Of a stretch of DNA of 64,000 bases, positions 1-8,170 are shown in pieces. The DNA lies in the NCBI RefSeq assembly GCF_900172355.1, contig NZ_FWFZ01000011.1, positions 62,001 to 126,000 of the forward strand. The letters are read 5' to 3'. A program made the position numbers and the translations under genes. Numbering within the stretch: position 1 is the first letter of the stretch; the number at the start of each line of letters is the position of its first letter. The notes under the pieces were generated by a model. The model did not search any database. It worked only from the letters and a program-made list of their open reading frames with translations, and was not told the DNA's origin. Source of the DNA: Roseisalinus antarcticus. GTDB lineage: Bacteria > Pseudomonadota > Alphaproteobacteria > Rhodobacterales > Rhodobacteraceae.

Positions 1-287
1 TCGGGGATCACCACCTGGAAATCCGGGGTCTCGCCGGCGAAGAAGATCTGGCGCACGCGCTCGTCCGTGGCCGCGTCCTTGAACACGCCGGAGCCCGAGA
101 TGCCTGCGGACTTCACACCCGCGCCGGCCAGAAGCTCGCGCCAGCCGCCGGATTCGAGGCTGGTGACGTCGATGGATTCGGCGTTGAAGTTCAGGCGGCT
201 GGCGCGCAGGCCCGCCGCGGTTTCAAATTGACCGTCGCCGGTCATGTCGATCTTGACCAAAAGGTCCTTGCCGTTCTGGGCCGCCAT
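1..287 (-). CDS. GTA major tail tube protein, TP901-1 family (partial)
   Basis: This is the N-terminal 95 residues of a phage-type major tail (tube) protein; the rest lies beyond the left window edge. The start (MAAQNGKDLLVKID) is preceded by a clear AGGAGG ribosome-binding site. The stretch with SIDVTS, a GAGVKSAGISGSGVF-like segment and then the VRQIFF region is typical of TP901-1-type tail proteins. Its place directly after a DUF3168 tail terminator matches g9 of the Rhodobacter capsulatus GTA (RcGTA). The product polymerises into the tail tube of the particle. The assignment rests on both sequence and order. Confidence 0.85.
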   Translation of the reverse strand, partial: MAAQNGKDLLVKIDMTGDGQFETAAGLRASRLNFNAESIDVTSLESGGWRELLAGAGVKSAGISGSGVFKDAATDERVRQIFFAGETPDFQVVIP

Positions 288-315
288 GAGATGCGCCTCC
301 TGAAGAGTTGTGAAT

Positions 316-726
316 TCAGTCGTCTTCGACCCGCGCGTGAAACACGAGGTCGATCTGCCGGATGTCGTTGCGCCCGGTTTTCGCCGCCCTGGCCCGGTGA
401 AAGGCCAGCGAGACAAGCCGCCCGCGGGCGAGCGTGAGGTCAGCGCCCGACAGGGTGTCGGACACCGCGCCCGCCGCCGCCTTTGCCCGGGCAAAGCCCT
501 GGGCGGTCGAGATCACCGAAACGGTGAAGGCGTGCCGCGCCCCCCGCCCGGTCACGTCGGAGCGGTCGCGGACCGTCTCGGGGCCGAGCACCACATAGAG
601 GTCGGGCGCCTCGCCGGGCGGAACCGCGTCGTAGATCGCGTCGCCCGCAAGGGCTGCGAGGGCGACGTCAACGGTCAGCGCGGTGTAGACCGCGCCCTGC
701 AGGGCGACGGAAACGCCATAGGTCAT
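316..726 (-). CDS. GTA tail terminator, DUF3168 family (g8-like)
   Basis: A 136-residue protein of the DUF3168 family, which caps the tail tube and joins it to the head. The N-terminal VYTALTVDVALAALAGDAIYDAVPPG and the later VLGPETVRDRSD are the usual family blocks. It starts inside the stop codon of the preceding stopper gene (ATGA overlap), so the two are probably translationally coupled. It corresponds to g8 of RcGTA by order and length. No defects are visible. Confidence 0.88.
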   Translation of the reverse strand: MTYGVSVALQGAVYTALTVDVALAALAGDAIYDAVPPGEAPDLYVVLGPETVRDRSDVTGRGARHAFTVSVISTAQGFARAKAAAGAVSDTLSGADLTLARGRLVSLAFHRARAAKTGRNDIRQIDLVFHARVEDD

Positions 727-1061
727 CGCACGAACTCCTCTTCGGCATGGCAGACGAGGTATTGCGCCCAGCGGTCGCTCTCGCCCACGGCGAGAATCCG
801 GTAGAGCCGCGCCCCCTCGCGCAGCCGCTGGCCCGCCTTGGGACGCGAGGCCGCGCCATGGGGGGCCGCGCGCGTGGTGATCTTCAGGCGCAGCCGCGAC
901 ATGGCCGCGCCGGGCCCCTTGGTCTCGGCCCCGGTGCGGGCGTCGATCTCGGCCCAGAGCTGACCGAGGGGCACCCAGGTGACGGCAAAGCCCCCCGCGC
1001 CGTCCGGGCTGCGGTCGGGCGCTTCAAGCACCAGCTTGCGGTTCAGGATCGGACGGACCAT
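723..1061 (-). CDS. GTA head-tail stopper/adaptor (g7-like)
   Basis: A 112-residue protein related to phage head-closure proteins of the SPP1 gp16 type. These sit below the portal and connector and hold DNA in the filled head. The core pattern (LVLEAP, then WAEIDARTG, then RLYRILAVGE and a final YLVCHAEEE) fits the family. The start ATG overlaps the TGA stop of the connector gene by one base (TGATG), and its own stop overlaps the next start. The reading frame extends further upstream, but the coupled start and family length both favour this shorter form. Confidence 0.85.
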   Translation of the reverse strand: MVRPILNRKLVLEAPDRSPDGAGGFAVTWVPLGQLWAEIDARTGAETKGPGAAMSRLRLKITTRAAPHGAASRPKAGQRLREGARLYRILAVGESDRWAQYLVCHAEEEFVR

Positions 1062-1657
1062 CAGCGGCCTCCTCCGAACAGGCGCACGGTGCGGTAGCGC
1101 TCGATCAGCGCGTTGACGCTGTAGGGCAGCGCGCCGCCCGAAAGACCCGCCTCGTGGCGGTAATCGTAGTAATGCGCGGCCAGCATCATCACCGCCTGCG
1201 CGAGATCCGCCGGCAGGTCCGACCATTCCGGCCCGAACCCGGCGATAAAGCGCATCTGCACGAAGCCGCCCGCAGGGATCGACGGCAGGCAGCCGTGCGT
1301 GGCCCGGATCCGCGGCCGCTGCATGTCGGGCGCCAACTGGATGTCGGCCAGATCGGCGCCGGTCTCCTGCCCGCCGCGATCCACGATCGCGAAGTCCTCC
1401 ATCGCGCTCACCGGGGCGACAGGCAGGGTCTGGGCGGTCTGGTCGCGCCAGAACGTCACGCTCCAGGAAAACGACCGCTCGATCAGGATCTTGCCGGTGC
1501 GCGCCTCGATCGCGGCCATCGCGGCGCGAAGATAGCTTTCGAGCACCGCATCCTGCAGGTCGTCCTCGCCAAAGCCGGTGCCAAGGCGCAAATGGTCTTT
1601 GAATTCCGCGACCGGAAGTGCGCTCTGAGGCACCGTGGTCTCTTCGATCAGCATCAT
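1061..1657 (-). CDS. GTA head-tail connector (g6-like)
   Basis: A 198-residue connector protein. The N-terminal part (VAEFKDHLRLGTG, then AVLESYLRAAMAAIEARTGK) is the helical core shared with gp6-like phage connectors. These form a ring under the portal. The start MMLIEE was chosen over a longer in-frame extension because a GGAG motif lies just upstream and the extension is arginine-rich and unlike the family. It lies 157 bases downstream of the capsid gene on the minus strand and is coupled to the stopper gene. It matches g6 of RcGTA by order. Confidence 0.86.
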   Translation of the reverse strand: MMLIEETTVPQSALPVAEFKDHLRLGTGFGEDDLQDAVLESYLRAAMAAIEARTGKILIERSFSWSVTFWRDQTAQTLPVAPVSAMEDFAIVDRGGQETGADLADIQLAPDMQRPRIRATHGCLPSIPAGGFVQMRFIAGFGPEWSDLPADLAQAVMMLAAHYYDYRHEAGLSGGALPYSVNALIERYRTVRLFGGGR

Positions 1658-1814
1658 GAAAACACTCCGATTTCCGGTCGTCCTATCCATCCGGACCGGA
1701 CGCGCCTCCCCTTGCCGCTCGGACGGATGAGAGCAGCTAGACGACAAGGGTGCAGGCGGCGCGCCCGGCCTGACACGGCCCCCCTGACAGGGGCCATGTC
1801 CCGTGACCCGGCCG

Positions 1815-3002
1815 TTAGGCCGAGAATTGCAGAAGCTTGATCGCGGCGAAGTCGCTCACGCCGCCGCCCACGCGCTTGGTCGCGTAGAACAGCACGTGCG
1901 GCTTGGCCGAGAACGGGTCACGCAGAACGCGCAGGTCGGGGCGCTCGGCGATGGTGTAGCCCGCGCCGAAGTCGCCGAAGGCGATGGGCGTGGTGCCGGT
2001 GCCGATGTCGGGCATGTCCTCGGCGATCAGCGTCGGATAGCCCAGCAGGCGCGCCGGCTCGGAGGACGAGAACCCGTCGGACCACAGGAAGCGGCCATCG
2101 GCGTCCTTGAGCTTGCGCACGGCCGCGGCGGTGCGCGAGTTCAGCACGAAGGTGCCGTTGCCGCGGTATTCGGCCGACAGAGCATAGACCAGGTCGATCA
2201 GCGCGTCGCCGGGCGAGATGGCGTCGAAATCACCGTCGGTGCCGGTCTTCACGATGCCGATGTTGCCCCAGCTCCAGGCGTTGTTCGCGACGGTCGGGTA
2301 ATCCATGATCCCGCGCGGCTTCTCGGCGCCGTCGCCGTTGATGCAGGCGTCGGCCTCGGCCCGGGCGAACTTGGCGGCGATACGCTCGGCCAGCCACATG
2401 TCGACGTCGAAGGCGCTGTCGTCGAGCAGGCGCTGCGAGGCCTTCGGCATCGCGTTCAGCTCGAACAGCGGGATCGAGATGCGGTCGATCTGCGGCGAGC
2501 CGGTCTCGCTGACGGCCGCGGATTCGCTGCCCCAGCCCGCGCCGGCCTCGGCGTGGTCGATCAGAACGTCGAACGAGGTCGCGTTGACCTGGACCACGTT
2601 GGCGACGGCCCGCAGCGAGGCAGTCGAGGACAGGACGCTCGCGATCGTGTCGGAGGTCTGCGGGTCGACCAGGTAGCCGCCGTCGGAATTGACGGCTGTG
2701 GACAGGCCCTTGCCCTCGAGCTGGAGGCCACGCAGGGCGTCGTCGTCGCCCGAACGCAGGTAGGCCTCGAACGCCTTCTGGTGCGGGGCTTCGGTTTCGG
2801 CGGACGACGACAGGGCGGGACGCCCGGCCATCAGGGATTTGCGGTCAAGCTTGGTCATACGGTCTTCCTGCTGTTGAAGCTTTTGATGAATGTCGTCGGA
2901 AAAGGTCTTGAAATCGCTCATGAAGCCCGTCACGGCGGACTTCAGCTCCTCTGCCGGAGACAGACCTTCCCCGGCCCGAGCCTTGGTCTCGGTCTTGCTC
3001 AT
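1815..3002 (-). CDS. GTA major capsid protein, HK97 fold (g5-like)
   Basis: A 395-residue HK97-type capsid subunit. Residues 1 to about 100 are charged and helical (delta or scaffold region, with a QQQEDRMTKLD coiled-coil segment) and in this family are removed by the prohead protease. The remainder carries the core with GWGSESAAVSET, a CINGDG loop and the FGDFGAGYTI segment. The start follows an AAAGGA ribosome-binding site. The upstream in-frame extension overlaps the protease gene and was rejected. The subunit builds the small head that packages random host DNA in GTAs. Confidence 0.93.
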   Translation of the reverse strand: MSKTETKARAGEGLSPAEELKSAVTGFMSDFKTFSDDIHQKLQQQEDRMTKLDRKSLMAGRPALSSSAETEAPHQKAFEAYLRSGDDDALRGLQLEGKGLSTAVNSDGGYLVDPQTSDTIASVLSSTASLRAVANVVQVNATSFDVLIDHAEAGAGWGSESAAVSETGSPQIDRISIPLFELNAMPKASQRLLDDSAFDVDMWLAERIAAKFARAEADACINGDGAEKPRGIMDYPTVANNAWSWGNIGIVKTGTDGDFDAISPGDALIDLVYALSAEYRGNGTFVLNSRTAAAVRKLKDADGRFLWSDGFSSSEPARLLGYPTLIAEDMPDIGTGTTPIAFGDFGAGYTIAERPDLRVLRDPFSAKPHVLFYATKRVGGGVSDFAAIKLLQFSA

Positions 3003-3027
3003 ACTCGTGGTCCTTTCGGTCCTTGGC

Positions 3028-3606
3028 TCAGTTGTCGCCGGCACAGGTCCTGGCCAGCAGGCCGCGGGCGTCACCAAACGCCGCCGCCAGATCGCGCATC
3101 AGGGCTGTCTCGGGGTCGTCCCCCTTGGCATCCACACGCGCCTCGGGAAGCATCGGGAAGGTCACAAGCGACACTTCCCAAAGCTCCAGCTCTGACAAGA
3201 GCCTGCGGCCCTTGTCGTTTTTCTGCGCCTTCACCGTGCGATAGCCGATGGAGAGGCCGTCGATGGCCCCGGCGGAAATCAGTGCCGCGGCCTCGCGGCC
3301 CTTGGCGATGTCGGTCAGCAGGCGGCCCTTGACCCACAGGCCCCGGCCGTCCTCGCGGACCTCGTCCCAGACGCCGATCGGCTGGGAGGGGTCGTGCTGC
3401 CACAGCATCTTGACCCTTGCGCCCTTCGCGCTCAGCGATTTCAGCGAGTTGCCGTAGGCCCCCGCGATCACCGTGTCGCCGCCCTGGTCGGCGAGGCCGA
3501 AGAGCGAGGCGTAGCCCTCGATCACGTGCCCGTCCTTGACGCTGACCTCACCGCCGATACGGCAGAACTTATGTTCCAAATCCATGGCTTGTCTCTCTTT
3601 CTTCAT
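3028..3606 (-). CDS. GTA prohead protease, HK97 family (g4-like)
   Basis: A 192-residue serine protease of the HK97 prohead family that trims the capsid scaffold during maturation. The FEGYASLFG-like block is present as IEGYASLFGLADQGGD. The catalytic His is in LWQHDPSQPIG and the Ser in GAIDGLSIGY. The start at 3606 overlaps the stop of the small upstream gene (ATGA). A second ATG at 3585 (MDLEHKF) with an AG-rich stretch before it is an alternative. The gene lies between portal and capsid, as in RcGTA. Confidence 0.92.
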   Translation of the reverse strand: MKKERQAMDLEHKFCRIGGEVSVKDGHVIEGYASLFGLADQGGDTVIAGAYGNSLKSLSAKGARVKMLWQHDPSQPIGVWDEVREDGRGLWVKGRLLTDIAKGREAAALISAGAIDGLSIGYRTVKAQKNDKGRRLLSELELWEVSLVTFPMLPEARVDAKGDDPETALMRDLAAAFGDARGLLARTCAGDN

Positions 3607-3803
3607 GCGCCGAACAGGGCGCGAAGCCCCTCGATCACGAGGATGGCGCCGGCGGCATAGACGAGCAGCCAGATCTGGCGCTCCAACCGTTCGATCATGG
3701 TGTCGATCTTGGTCAGCCGCAGGTCGACCTGGGCGAACCAGAAATCGGTGACAGGCGCGGGGCCACGACGGGTTTCCAGCTTGACGACTTCAGGTTTCAT
3801 CAC
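3603..3803 (-). CDS. Small GTA-cluster membrane protein (g3.5-like)
   Basis: A 66-residue protein with a charged N-terminal half (FAQVDLRLTKIDTMIERLER, amphipathic helix) and one C-terminal membrane helix (IWLLVYAAGAILVIEGL). It overlaps the end of the portal gene by 14 bases and the start of the protease gene by 4, so it is clearly part of the operon. The same position in RcGTA holds a small gene often called g3.5. Its role is unknown. A start one codon later (MKPEV) is equally possible. Confidence 0.8.
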   Translation of the reverse strand: MMKPEVVKLETRRGPAPVTDFWFAQVDLRLTKIDTMIERLERQIWLLVYAAGAILVIEGLRALFGA

Positions 3804-4977
3804 CGGTCTCCATCGCGGGCAGCCCCAGCAGCCGGCGCTTTTCGCCCGCCGTCAGGAACGTGGCCTCGCCGACCCGCCGCCATTGCGCATCGCGCTCCGC
3901 CGAGAGGGCGGCGATCTGGTCGAGATCGGGCGACAAGGTAATGGCATCATTGGTGAAATCCGACAGCCAGTCAGAGATCGCCCCGGTCACGCGGGTCGTC
4001 AGCGGCAGCACCGTCAGCCGGTAGAAGGCGCGGTTGGCCTCCTGGTAATTGGCGTAGGTCGCGTCTCCGGGGATGCCCAGCATCATCGGCGGGATGCCGA
4101 AGGCGGTGGCGATCTCGCGGGCGGCGGCTTCCTTGGTCTTCTGGAACTCCATGTCCGAGGGCGAGAAGCCCATCGGTTTCCAGTCCAGCCCGCCCTCCAG
4201 CAACATCGGCCGGCCCGCGTTGCGCGCCCCCTGGTGCTGGGTCTCCATCTCGGTCAACAGGCGGTCGTATTGATCCGCCGACAGCTGCGACTGGCCGTCA
4301 ACCCCGCGGTAGACGATCGCGCCGGAGGGGCGGGCCGCGTTGTCCAGCAGGGCCTTCGACCAGCTCGACGCCGAATTGTGCACGTCGATCGCTGTGGCGG
4401 CGGCCTGCATCGGCGAAAAGCCGTAGTGGTCGTCCTGCGGGTGGAAGCTCTTGATATGGCAGACGGGCGACGGCCCTTCGCCCACGTGGAACCGGTGCTT
4501 GCGGCCCGACACGTTGTATTCATAGCCCACCGGCCAGCCATCGGCGCCGGGGATCAGCGACATCCGGTCCGAGCGCAGCACGTGCAGCTCCACCGGCAGC
4601 TCGCCGTCGCCCACGGCCTCGAGATAGCCGTTGCCGGTCAGCAGGATCTGGCCGAAGAGCGCCTCGAACAGCTCCGCCCGGCCCTGCGCGCCGTTCGGGC
4701 GCTGGATCAGCGACAGGATCGGGTGGCTGTCATAGCGGGCGGTGCGGTCCTGGCACACGACCGGGACGGCGGCGGCGGCTTCGGCGATCATCTTGACCGC
4801 GCGAAAGCCGACCGGGTTGCCCGAGAACCCGGTCTTTGTCAGCGACACCACGTCCCGCGGGCTCCAGGCCACGCGGCCGCTGGTGTGCATCGCAATGACC
4901 GGCCCGGTGGCCGAGGCCTTTGTCTCGGCGGGGGCCGGGCCTTGGGCCTCGGCCGTCCGTTTCAGGAAGTCGAACAT
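3790..4977 (-). CDS. GTA portal protein, HK97 family (g3-like)
   Basis: A 395-residue portal protein forming the ring through which DNA enters the head. Family blocks are visible: GFSGNPVGFRAVKMIAEA near residue 50, RPNGAQGRAELFEALF, then LLTGNGYLEAVG. A second block near residue 275 reads AREIATAFGIPPMMLG. The start ATG is preceded by GAGGAGA. Between this start and the terL stop lie 187 bases that hold an intrinsic terminator, so the portal gene may also have its own promoter. It corresponds to g3 of RcGTA. Confidence 0.94.
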   Translation of the reverse strand: MFDFLKRTAEAQGPAPAETKASATGPVIAMHTSGRVAWSPRDVVSLTKTGFSGNPVGFRAVKMIAEAAAAVPVVCQDRTARYDSHPILSLIQRPNGAQGRAELFEALFGQILLTGNGYLEAVGDGELPVELHVLRSDRMSLIPGADGWPVGYEYNVSGRKHRFHVGEGPSPVCHIKSFHPQDDHYGFSPMQAAATAIDVHNSASSWSKALLDNAARPSGAIVYRGVDGQSQLSADQYDRLLTEMETQHQGARNAGRPMLLEGGLDWKPMGFSPSDMEFQKTKEAAAREIATAFGIPPMMLGIPGDATYANYQEANRAFYRLTVLPLTTRVTGAISDWLSDFTNDAITLSPDLDQIAALSAERDAQWRRVGEATFLTAGEKRRLLGLPAMETGDET

Positions 4978-5128
4978 TCACATCTCCTCGGGCCGCAGAT
5001 TTTGTCGCGTCTCGGAGGGCAGTTTCCTATTTGGGAGTTAAGATGCCCCCGCAGCATCGCGCGGTGGGTGTTGCATGGGCTGCGGGCGGCCGGCGGGGCG
5101 TGTGCGGCGCGGGCCCGCCGCCAGAACC

Positions 5129-5159
5129 GAAAACGGCCCCGGAGTGTCTCCGGGGCCGT
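5129..5159 (-). terminator. Intrinsic terminator inside the GTA cluster
   Basis: On the minus strand, just after the terL stop, a perfect 12-bp stem (arms at 5133-5144 and 5148-5159, 3-base loop) is followed by TTTT. This would terminate or attenuate transcription between terL and portal. RcGTA is generally described as one transcription unit, so the position is unusual. Confidence 0.75.
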
Positions 5160-5164
5160 CCTCT

Positions 5165-6565
5165 TCACAGAAAGCGCATCTTGGGCGCGCGGTAAGTTCG
5201 CGCCGGGTCGATCATCAGATCGGTCAGCGCCCAGACCAACGCATCCACCCTGTCGGGGGAGCCCTGCCCCTGGTAGCCGGTCATCGACATCAGGCCCATC
5301 TGGTCCTCCAGCTTGCCCAGGTCGCCCACATGCGCCACCCGCCCCTGTTCATAGAGCGCGGCCACCGGCTCTGCCCGCGCCACCTTCCCGCGCGAGGCGG
5401 TGCGGCGGCTGAAGGGCGCCAGCGGGTCGATCTGGCGGATGACGTTCTCCACCAGGTCGCCGCCCTGGTTGACCTCGGCCACGATCCGGTCGGCGCCGTG
5501 CCGTTCGCAGGCGGCGACGGCGGCCCGCGCCCAATCGGCGGGCGAGCTTGCCTTGAGGCTCGCATCCTCAAGCACCCAGGCCCGCCAATCCTCCGGCCCG
5601 CCCCGGGTCACCGCGCCCACCACGACGATGCCGCATTCGTCCGACCCGGTGTTCGAGGTCACGGAAGGGTCGACCGCCACGACGATCCGGTCGAAGGCCT
5701 CGGGCGCCGTATCCCGGCAGCCCTCGAGCATCTCCAGCGGCCAGAGGGCCCCCTCCACCTCCGTCAGAAAGAGCCCGTCGAGCTCTTGCCGGCCGAGGCC
5801 GGAGCCCGCGTATTTCGCCCGCACCTCCGTCAGAAAGGACGCGGCGAGGTTGGCGGCGTTGGCCTCGGTCGGGGCGTGGGTCATGACCGTGCTGTCGCGC
5901 TCCAGCAGCTCCTTCAGGGTCGAACAGGACCGCGGGGTGGTGGTGACGCAGACCTTTGGGTCGTCCCCCAGGCGCAGGGCGAATTGCAGCATGTCCCAGG
6001 CCTTGTCCGCCTTCTTCCACTTGGCCAGCTCATCCACCCAGGCCGCGTCGAACTGCGGCCCGCGCAGCGCCTCGGGATCGAAGGCCGAGAACAGCCGCGC
6101 CTCCGCCCCGTTGGGCCAGCGCAGGAGGTTGCGGCCCGCGATCCAGTCGGGTCGGCGGTCGGGCGGGCAGCAGGCGAGGATGCCGCTGTCGCCCATCACC
6201 ATGACTTCGCGCGCCTGATCAATGGTCTCTCCCACCAGTGCCACGCGCCGGGCGCGGCCCTTGTCCTCGGGCCGGGCTCCTTCGACCTGTGCGCGGACCC
6301 ATTCGGAGCCCGCCCGGGTCTTGCCCGCGCCCCGGCCGCCCAGGATGACCCAGGACCGCCAGTCGCCCGGGGGCGGGAGTTGATGGTCCAACGCCCAGAA
6401 CTCGAACAACCAAGGCAGGGCGCAGATCTCGGTCTCTGGCAGGCCCTCAAGCAGGGTCGCCAGCGTCGCGGGTGGCATGGATGCGAGCAAGTCTGCGGGC
6501 GATCTCTTCACGGGCGGCGTCGAGGTCGAGGGCACCTGCTGCGAGGGTGCCGGCGTGTTTTGCAT
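5165..6565 (-). CDS. GTA large terminase (TerL, g2-like)
   Basis: The packaging ATPase and nuclease that feeds host DNA into the head. Walker A is GGRGAGKT at about residues 76-83, Walker B is AAWVDE, and the nuclease domain begins with VVAVDPS. The length of 466 residues is normal for GTA-type TerL. The start is uncertain: an AAAGGAA site precedes a TTG at 6574 and an ATG at 6565, and a later ATG at 6478 (MPPATLATLL) is also possible. All of these overlap the end of the TerS-like gene, which implies coupled translation. Confidence 0.93.
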   Translation of the reverse strand: MQNTPAPSQQVPSTSTPPVKRSPADLLASMPPATLATLLEGLPETEICALPWLFEFWALDHQLPPPGDWRSWVILGGRGAGKTRAGSEWVRAQVEGARPEDKGRARRVALVGETIDQAREVMVMGDSGILACCPPDRRPDWIAGRNLLRWPNGAEARLFSAFDPEALRGPQFDAAWVDELAKWKKADKAWDMLQFALRLGDDPKVCVTTTPRSCSTLKELLERDSTVMTHAPTEANAANLAASFLTEVRAKYAGSGLGRQELDGLFLTEVEGALWPLEMLEGCRDTAPEAFDRIVVAVDPSVTSNTGSDECGIVVVGAVTRGGPEDWRAWVLEDASLKASSPADWARAAVAACERHGADRIVAEVNQGGDLVENVIRQIDPLAPFSRRTASRGKVARAEPVAALYEQGRVAHVGDLGKLEDQMGLMSMTGYQGQGSPDRVDALVWALTDLMIDPARTYRAPKMRFL

Positions 6566-6791
6566 GCCAATCAAGGTATTTCCTTTCAATATCGTCAGCC
6601 CGGCGCAAGGCGGTTTCCAGCTCTGCGGCCTTCAATGGCATTTCCTTAACGGCGCGCACGTCTCCGTCGATCGCGCGCTCCAGGAGATCTGTCAGGGTGT
6701 TTACAAGGCTGCTCAGGATCAGCCGGCTGCGCCGGATGAGGGCCTGAAACTCCCTTGTCTGGTCGAGAATATCCGTTTCAAAATCAGTCAT
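6447..6791 (-). CDS. GTA g1-like protein, probable small terminase (TerS)
   Basis: A 114-residue, mainly helical protein (two long charged helices, FQALIRRSRLILSSLVNTL and the ELETALRRADDIERKYLDW region) at the head of the cluster. In RcGTA the g1 product acts as an unusual small terminase partner of TerL. Order and overlap with terL here suggest the same job. The frame extends upstream to 6935, but the extension reads through the terminator hairpin of mltG, so the ATG at 6791 was chosen. No DNA-binding motif is obvious. The function is inferred from position. Confidence 0.72.
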   Translation of the reverse strand: MTDFETDILDQTREFQALIRRSRLILSSLVNTLTDLLERAIDGDVRAVKEMPLKAAELETALRRADDIERKYLDWHAKHAGTLAAGALDLDAAREEIARRLARIHATRDAGDPA

Positions 6792-6841
6792 GAATGCCCC
6801 AAGTCTCTGAAATAGATGGACCATCCGAAAAAAGCGGGCAC

Positions 6842-6878
6842 AAAAAAATCGGCCTCGGGACGATGTCCCGGGCCGATT
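6842..6878 (-). terminator. Intrinsic terminator after mltG
   Basis: On the minus strand a long stem (ATCGGCC pairing with GGCCGAT, with an inner CGGGA/TCCCG pair) is followed by seven T residues. It separates the mltG-fabF unit from the GTA cluster. GTA transcription must therefore start between here and 6792, unless it reads through. Confidence 0.85.
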
Positions 6879-6944
6879 GCCCACTTTTCCTAGCGTAGGG
6901 AAGTGATACAGGTTCACGGGCGATCTGTCAAGCAAAAACGCAAC

Positions 6945-6963
6945 CGAAGGTTGTTAACCTTCG
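6945..6963. promoter_or_regulatory. Inverted repeat upstream of the GTA cluster
   Basis: CGAAGGTT, 3 bases, AACCTTCG forms a perfect 8-bp inverted repeat that contains GTTAAC. It lies just past the mltG stop and about 155 bases upstream of the first GTA gene. It could be an operator or a hairpin. The TTAAC core resembles a CtrA half-site, and CtrA is needed for GTA expression in R. capsulatus. The spacing does not match a full CtrA site. Confidence 0.4.
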
Positions 6964-7011
6964 TTACGCTCCCGCTGACAGGTCGTTTACCATTCGGATA
7001 TTCTTGAGGAA

Positions 7012-8166
7012 CTACTGGGTTTGCTGCTGCGCTTCGATCTCGCGCCAGCGGGCCACGTTGCGGTTGTGCTCGTCGAGGGTGACCGCAAAGGCGTGACCGC
7101 CGGTGCCATCGGCCACGAAGAACACGTAGTCGGTCGAATCGGGGTTGAGCGTGGCGCGGATACTTGCCCGGCCCGGATTGGCGATCGGGGTGGGCGGCAG
7201 ACCGTCGATCACATAGGTGTTCCACGCCGTCTCGCGCCGCAGCTCGTCCTGCGTCAGCCCGCGGCCCAGGACCCGGCGGCCCTCGGTCACGCCGTAGATC
7301 ACCGTCGGGTCGGTCTGCAGCCGCATCCCCTGCTCCAGCCGGTTGATGAACACGCTGGCCACCTGCCCTCGCTCTTCGGGCAGCGCGGTTTCCTTTTCGA
7401 CAATCGAGGCCATGACAAGCGCCTCGTAAGGCGTCTCGTAGGGCAGTCCCTCGGCCCGCGCGGCCCATTCCTCGGCCAGCACGCTCTCTTGCCGGCTGCG
7501 CATCTCGCCCAGCACGTCCGCCACGGTATCTCCGGGCCGGAAGGCATAGCTGTCGGGCGCGAGATAGCCTTCCTCCGGGATCTCTTCCACGTCCTGCTCA
7601 AGCGTGTCGAGCCCGTTCAGCGCCTGCACGATCTGCCACGAGGTCACGCCCTCGGCCAGAGACACCCGGTAGCGGGTGTCGGGCTGCTGCTTGACCTCGA
7701 CATAGGGGGCGGGCGGCTCCTCGCTGGTTGGATCGAAACGCACCAGCTCGACATAGGCGCCGGTTGCGGGGTCAAGCTCGCGCACCTCGACCCGCTGGGT
7801 GTTCACGCCGACACGGTAGACGATCTCGGTGCCGCAGGTGCTGGCGGCGCTGACCGTCACCAGGTCGAGGATCTCGGCCATCGAGGCGCCCTCGTCCACA
7901 AGGTAGCTGCCGGCCTTCAGGTCGTCGGCCTTGTCGGAATACTGCGCCCCCGCGCGGAACAGCGTGGGCGAGGTGACGGCGCCCTGGGTGCCCAGCGTCT
8001 CGCTCACTTCCCAAAGGTTGGTGCCCGGGTCGACCTGCAGGCAGATCGCCGCGGTCAGCGGTCCGGGCGCCGTGAACCGGCCCTGCCCCCACAGGATCAC
8101 GCCCGCAGCAAGAAAGGTTGCCACGATCAGGAACGTCATGGCGTTGCTGGCGATGCTCCGCCACAT
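7012..8166 (-). CDS. mltG: Endolytic murein transglycosylase MltG
   Basis: A 384-residue inner-membrane lytic transglycosylase that cleaves nascent peptidoglycan and is thought to set glycan strand length. One N-terminal membrane helix (residues 10-27) is followed by a periplasmic domain. The catalytic Glu is in ASIVEKET near residue 255, followed by the conserved VFINRL and LQTDPTVIYG blocks. It starts 4 bases after the fabF stop, so the two form an operon. This fabF-mltG pairing next to the GTA is usual in the Rhodobacteraceae as far as I recall. Confidence 0.95.
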   Translation of the reverse strand: MWRSIASNAMTFLIVATFLAAGVILWGQGRFTAPGPLTAAICLQVDPGTNLWEVSETLGTQGAVTSPTLFRAGAQYSDKADDLKAGSYLVDEGASMAEILDLVTVSAASTCGTEIVYRVGVNTQRVEVRELDPATGAYVELVRFDPTSEEPPAPYVEVKQQPDTRYRVSLAEGVTSWQIVQALNGLDTLEQDVEEIPEEGYLAPDSYAFRPGDTVADVLGEMRSRQESVLAEEWAARAEGLPYETPYEALVMASIVEKETALPEERGQVASVFINRLEQGMRLQTDPTVIYGVTEGRRVLGRGLTQDELRRETAWNTYVIDGLPPTPIANPGRASIRATLNPDSTDYVFFVADGTGGHAFAVTLDEHNRNVARWREIEAQQQTQ

Positions 8167-8170
8167 GGGC

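Noticed and set aside
1-6791. The phage-type genes as an ordinary prophage.
   Set aside because: Gene order, the small extra gene after portal and the mltG-fabF neighbourhood match GTA clusters, and no integrase, repressor or attachment site is visible. The region left of the window was not available.
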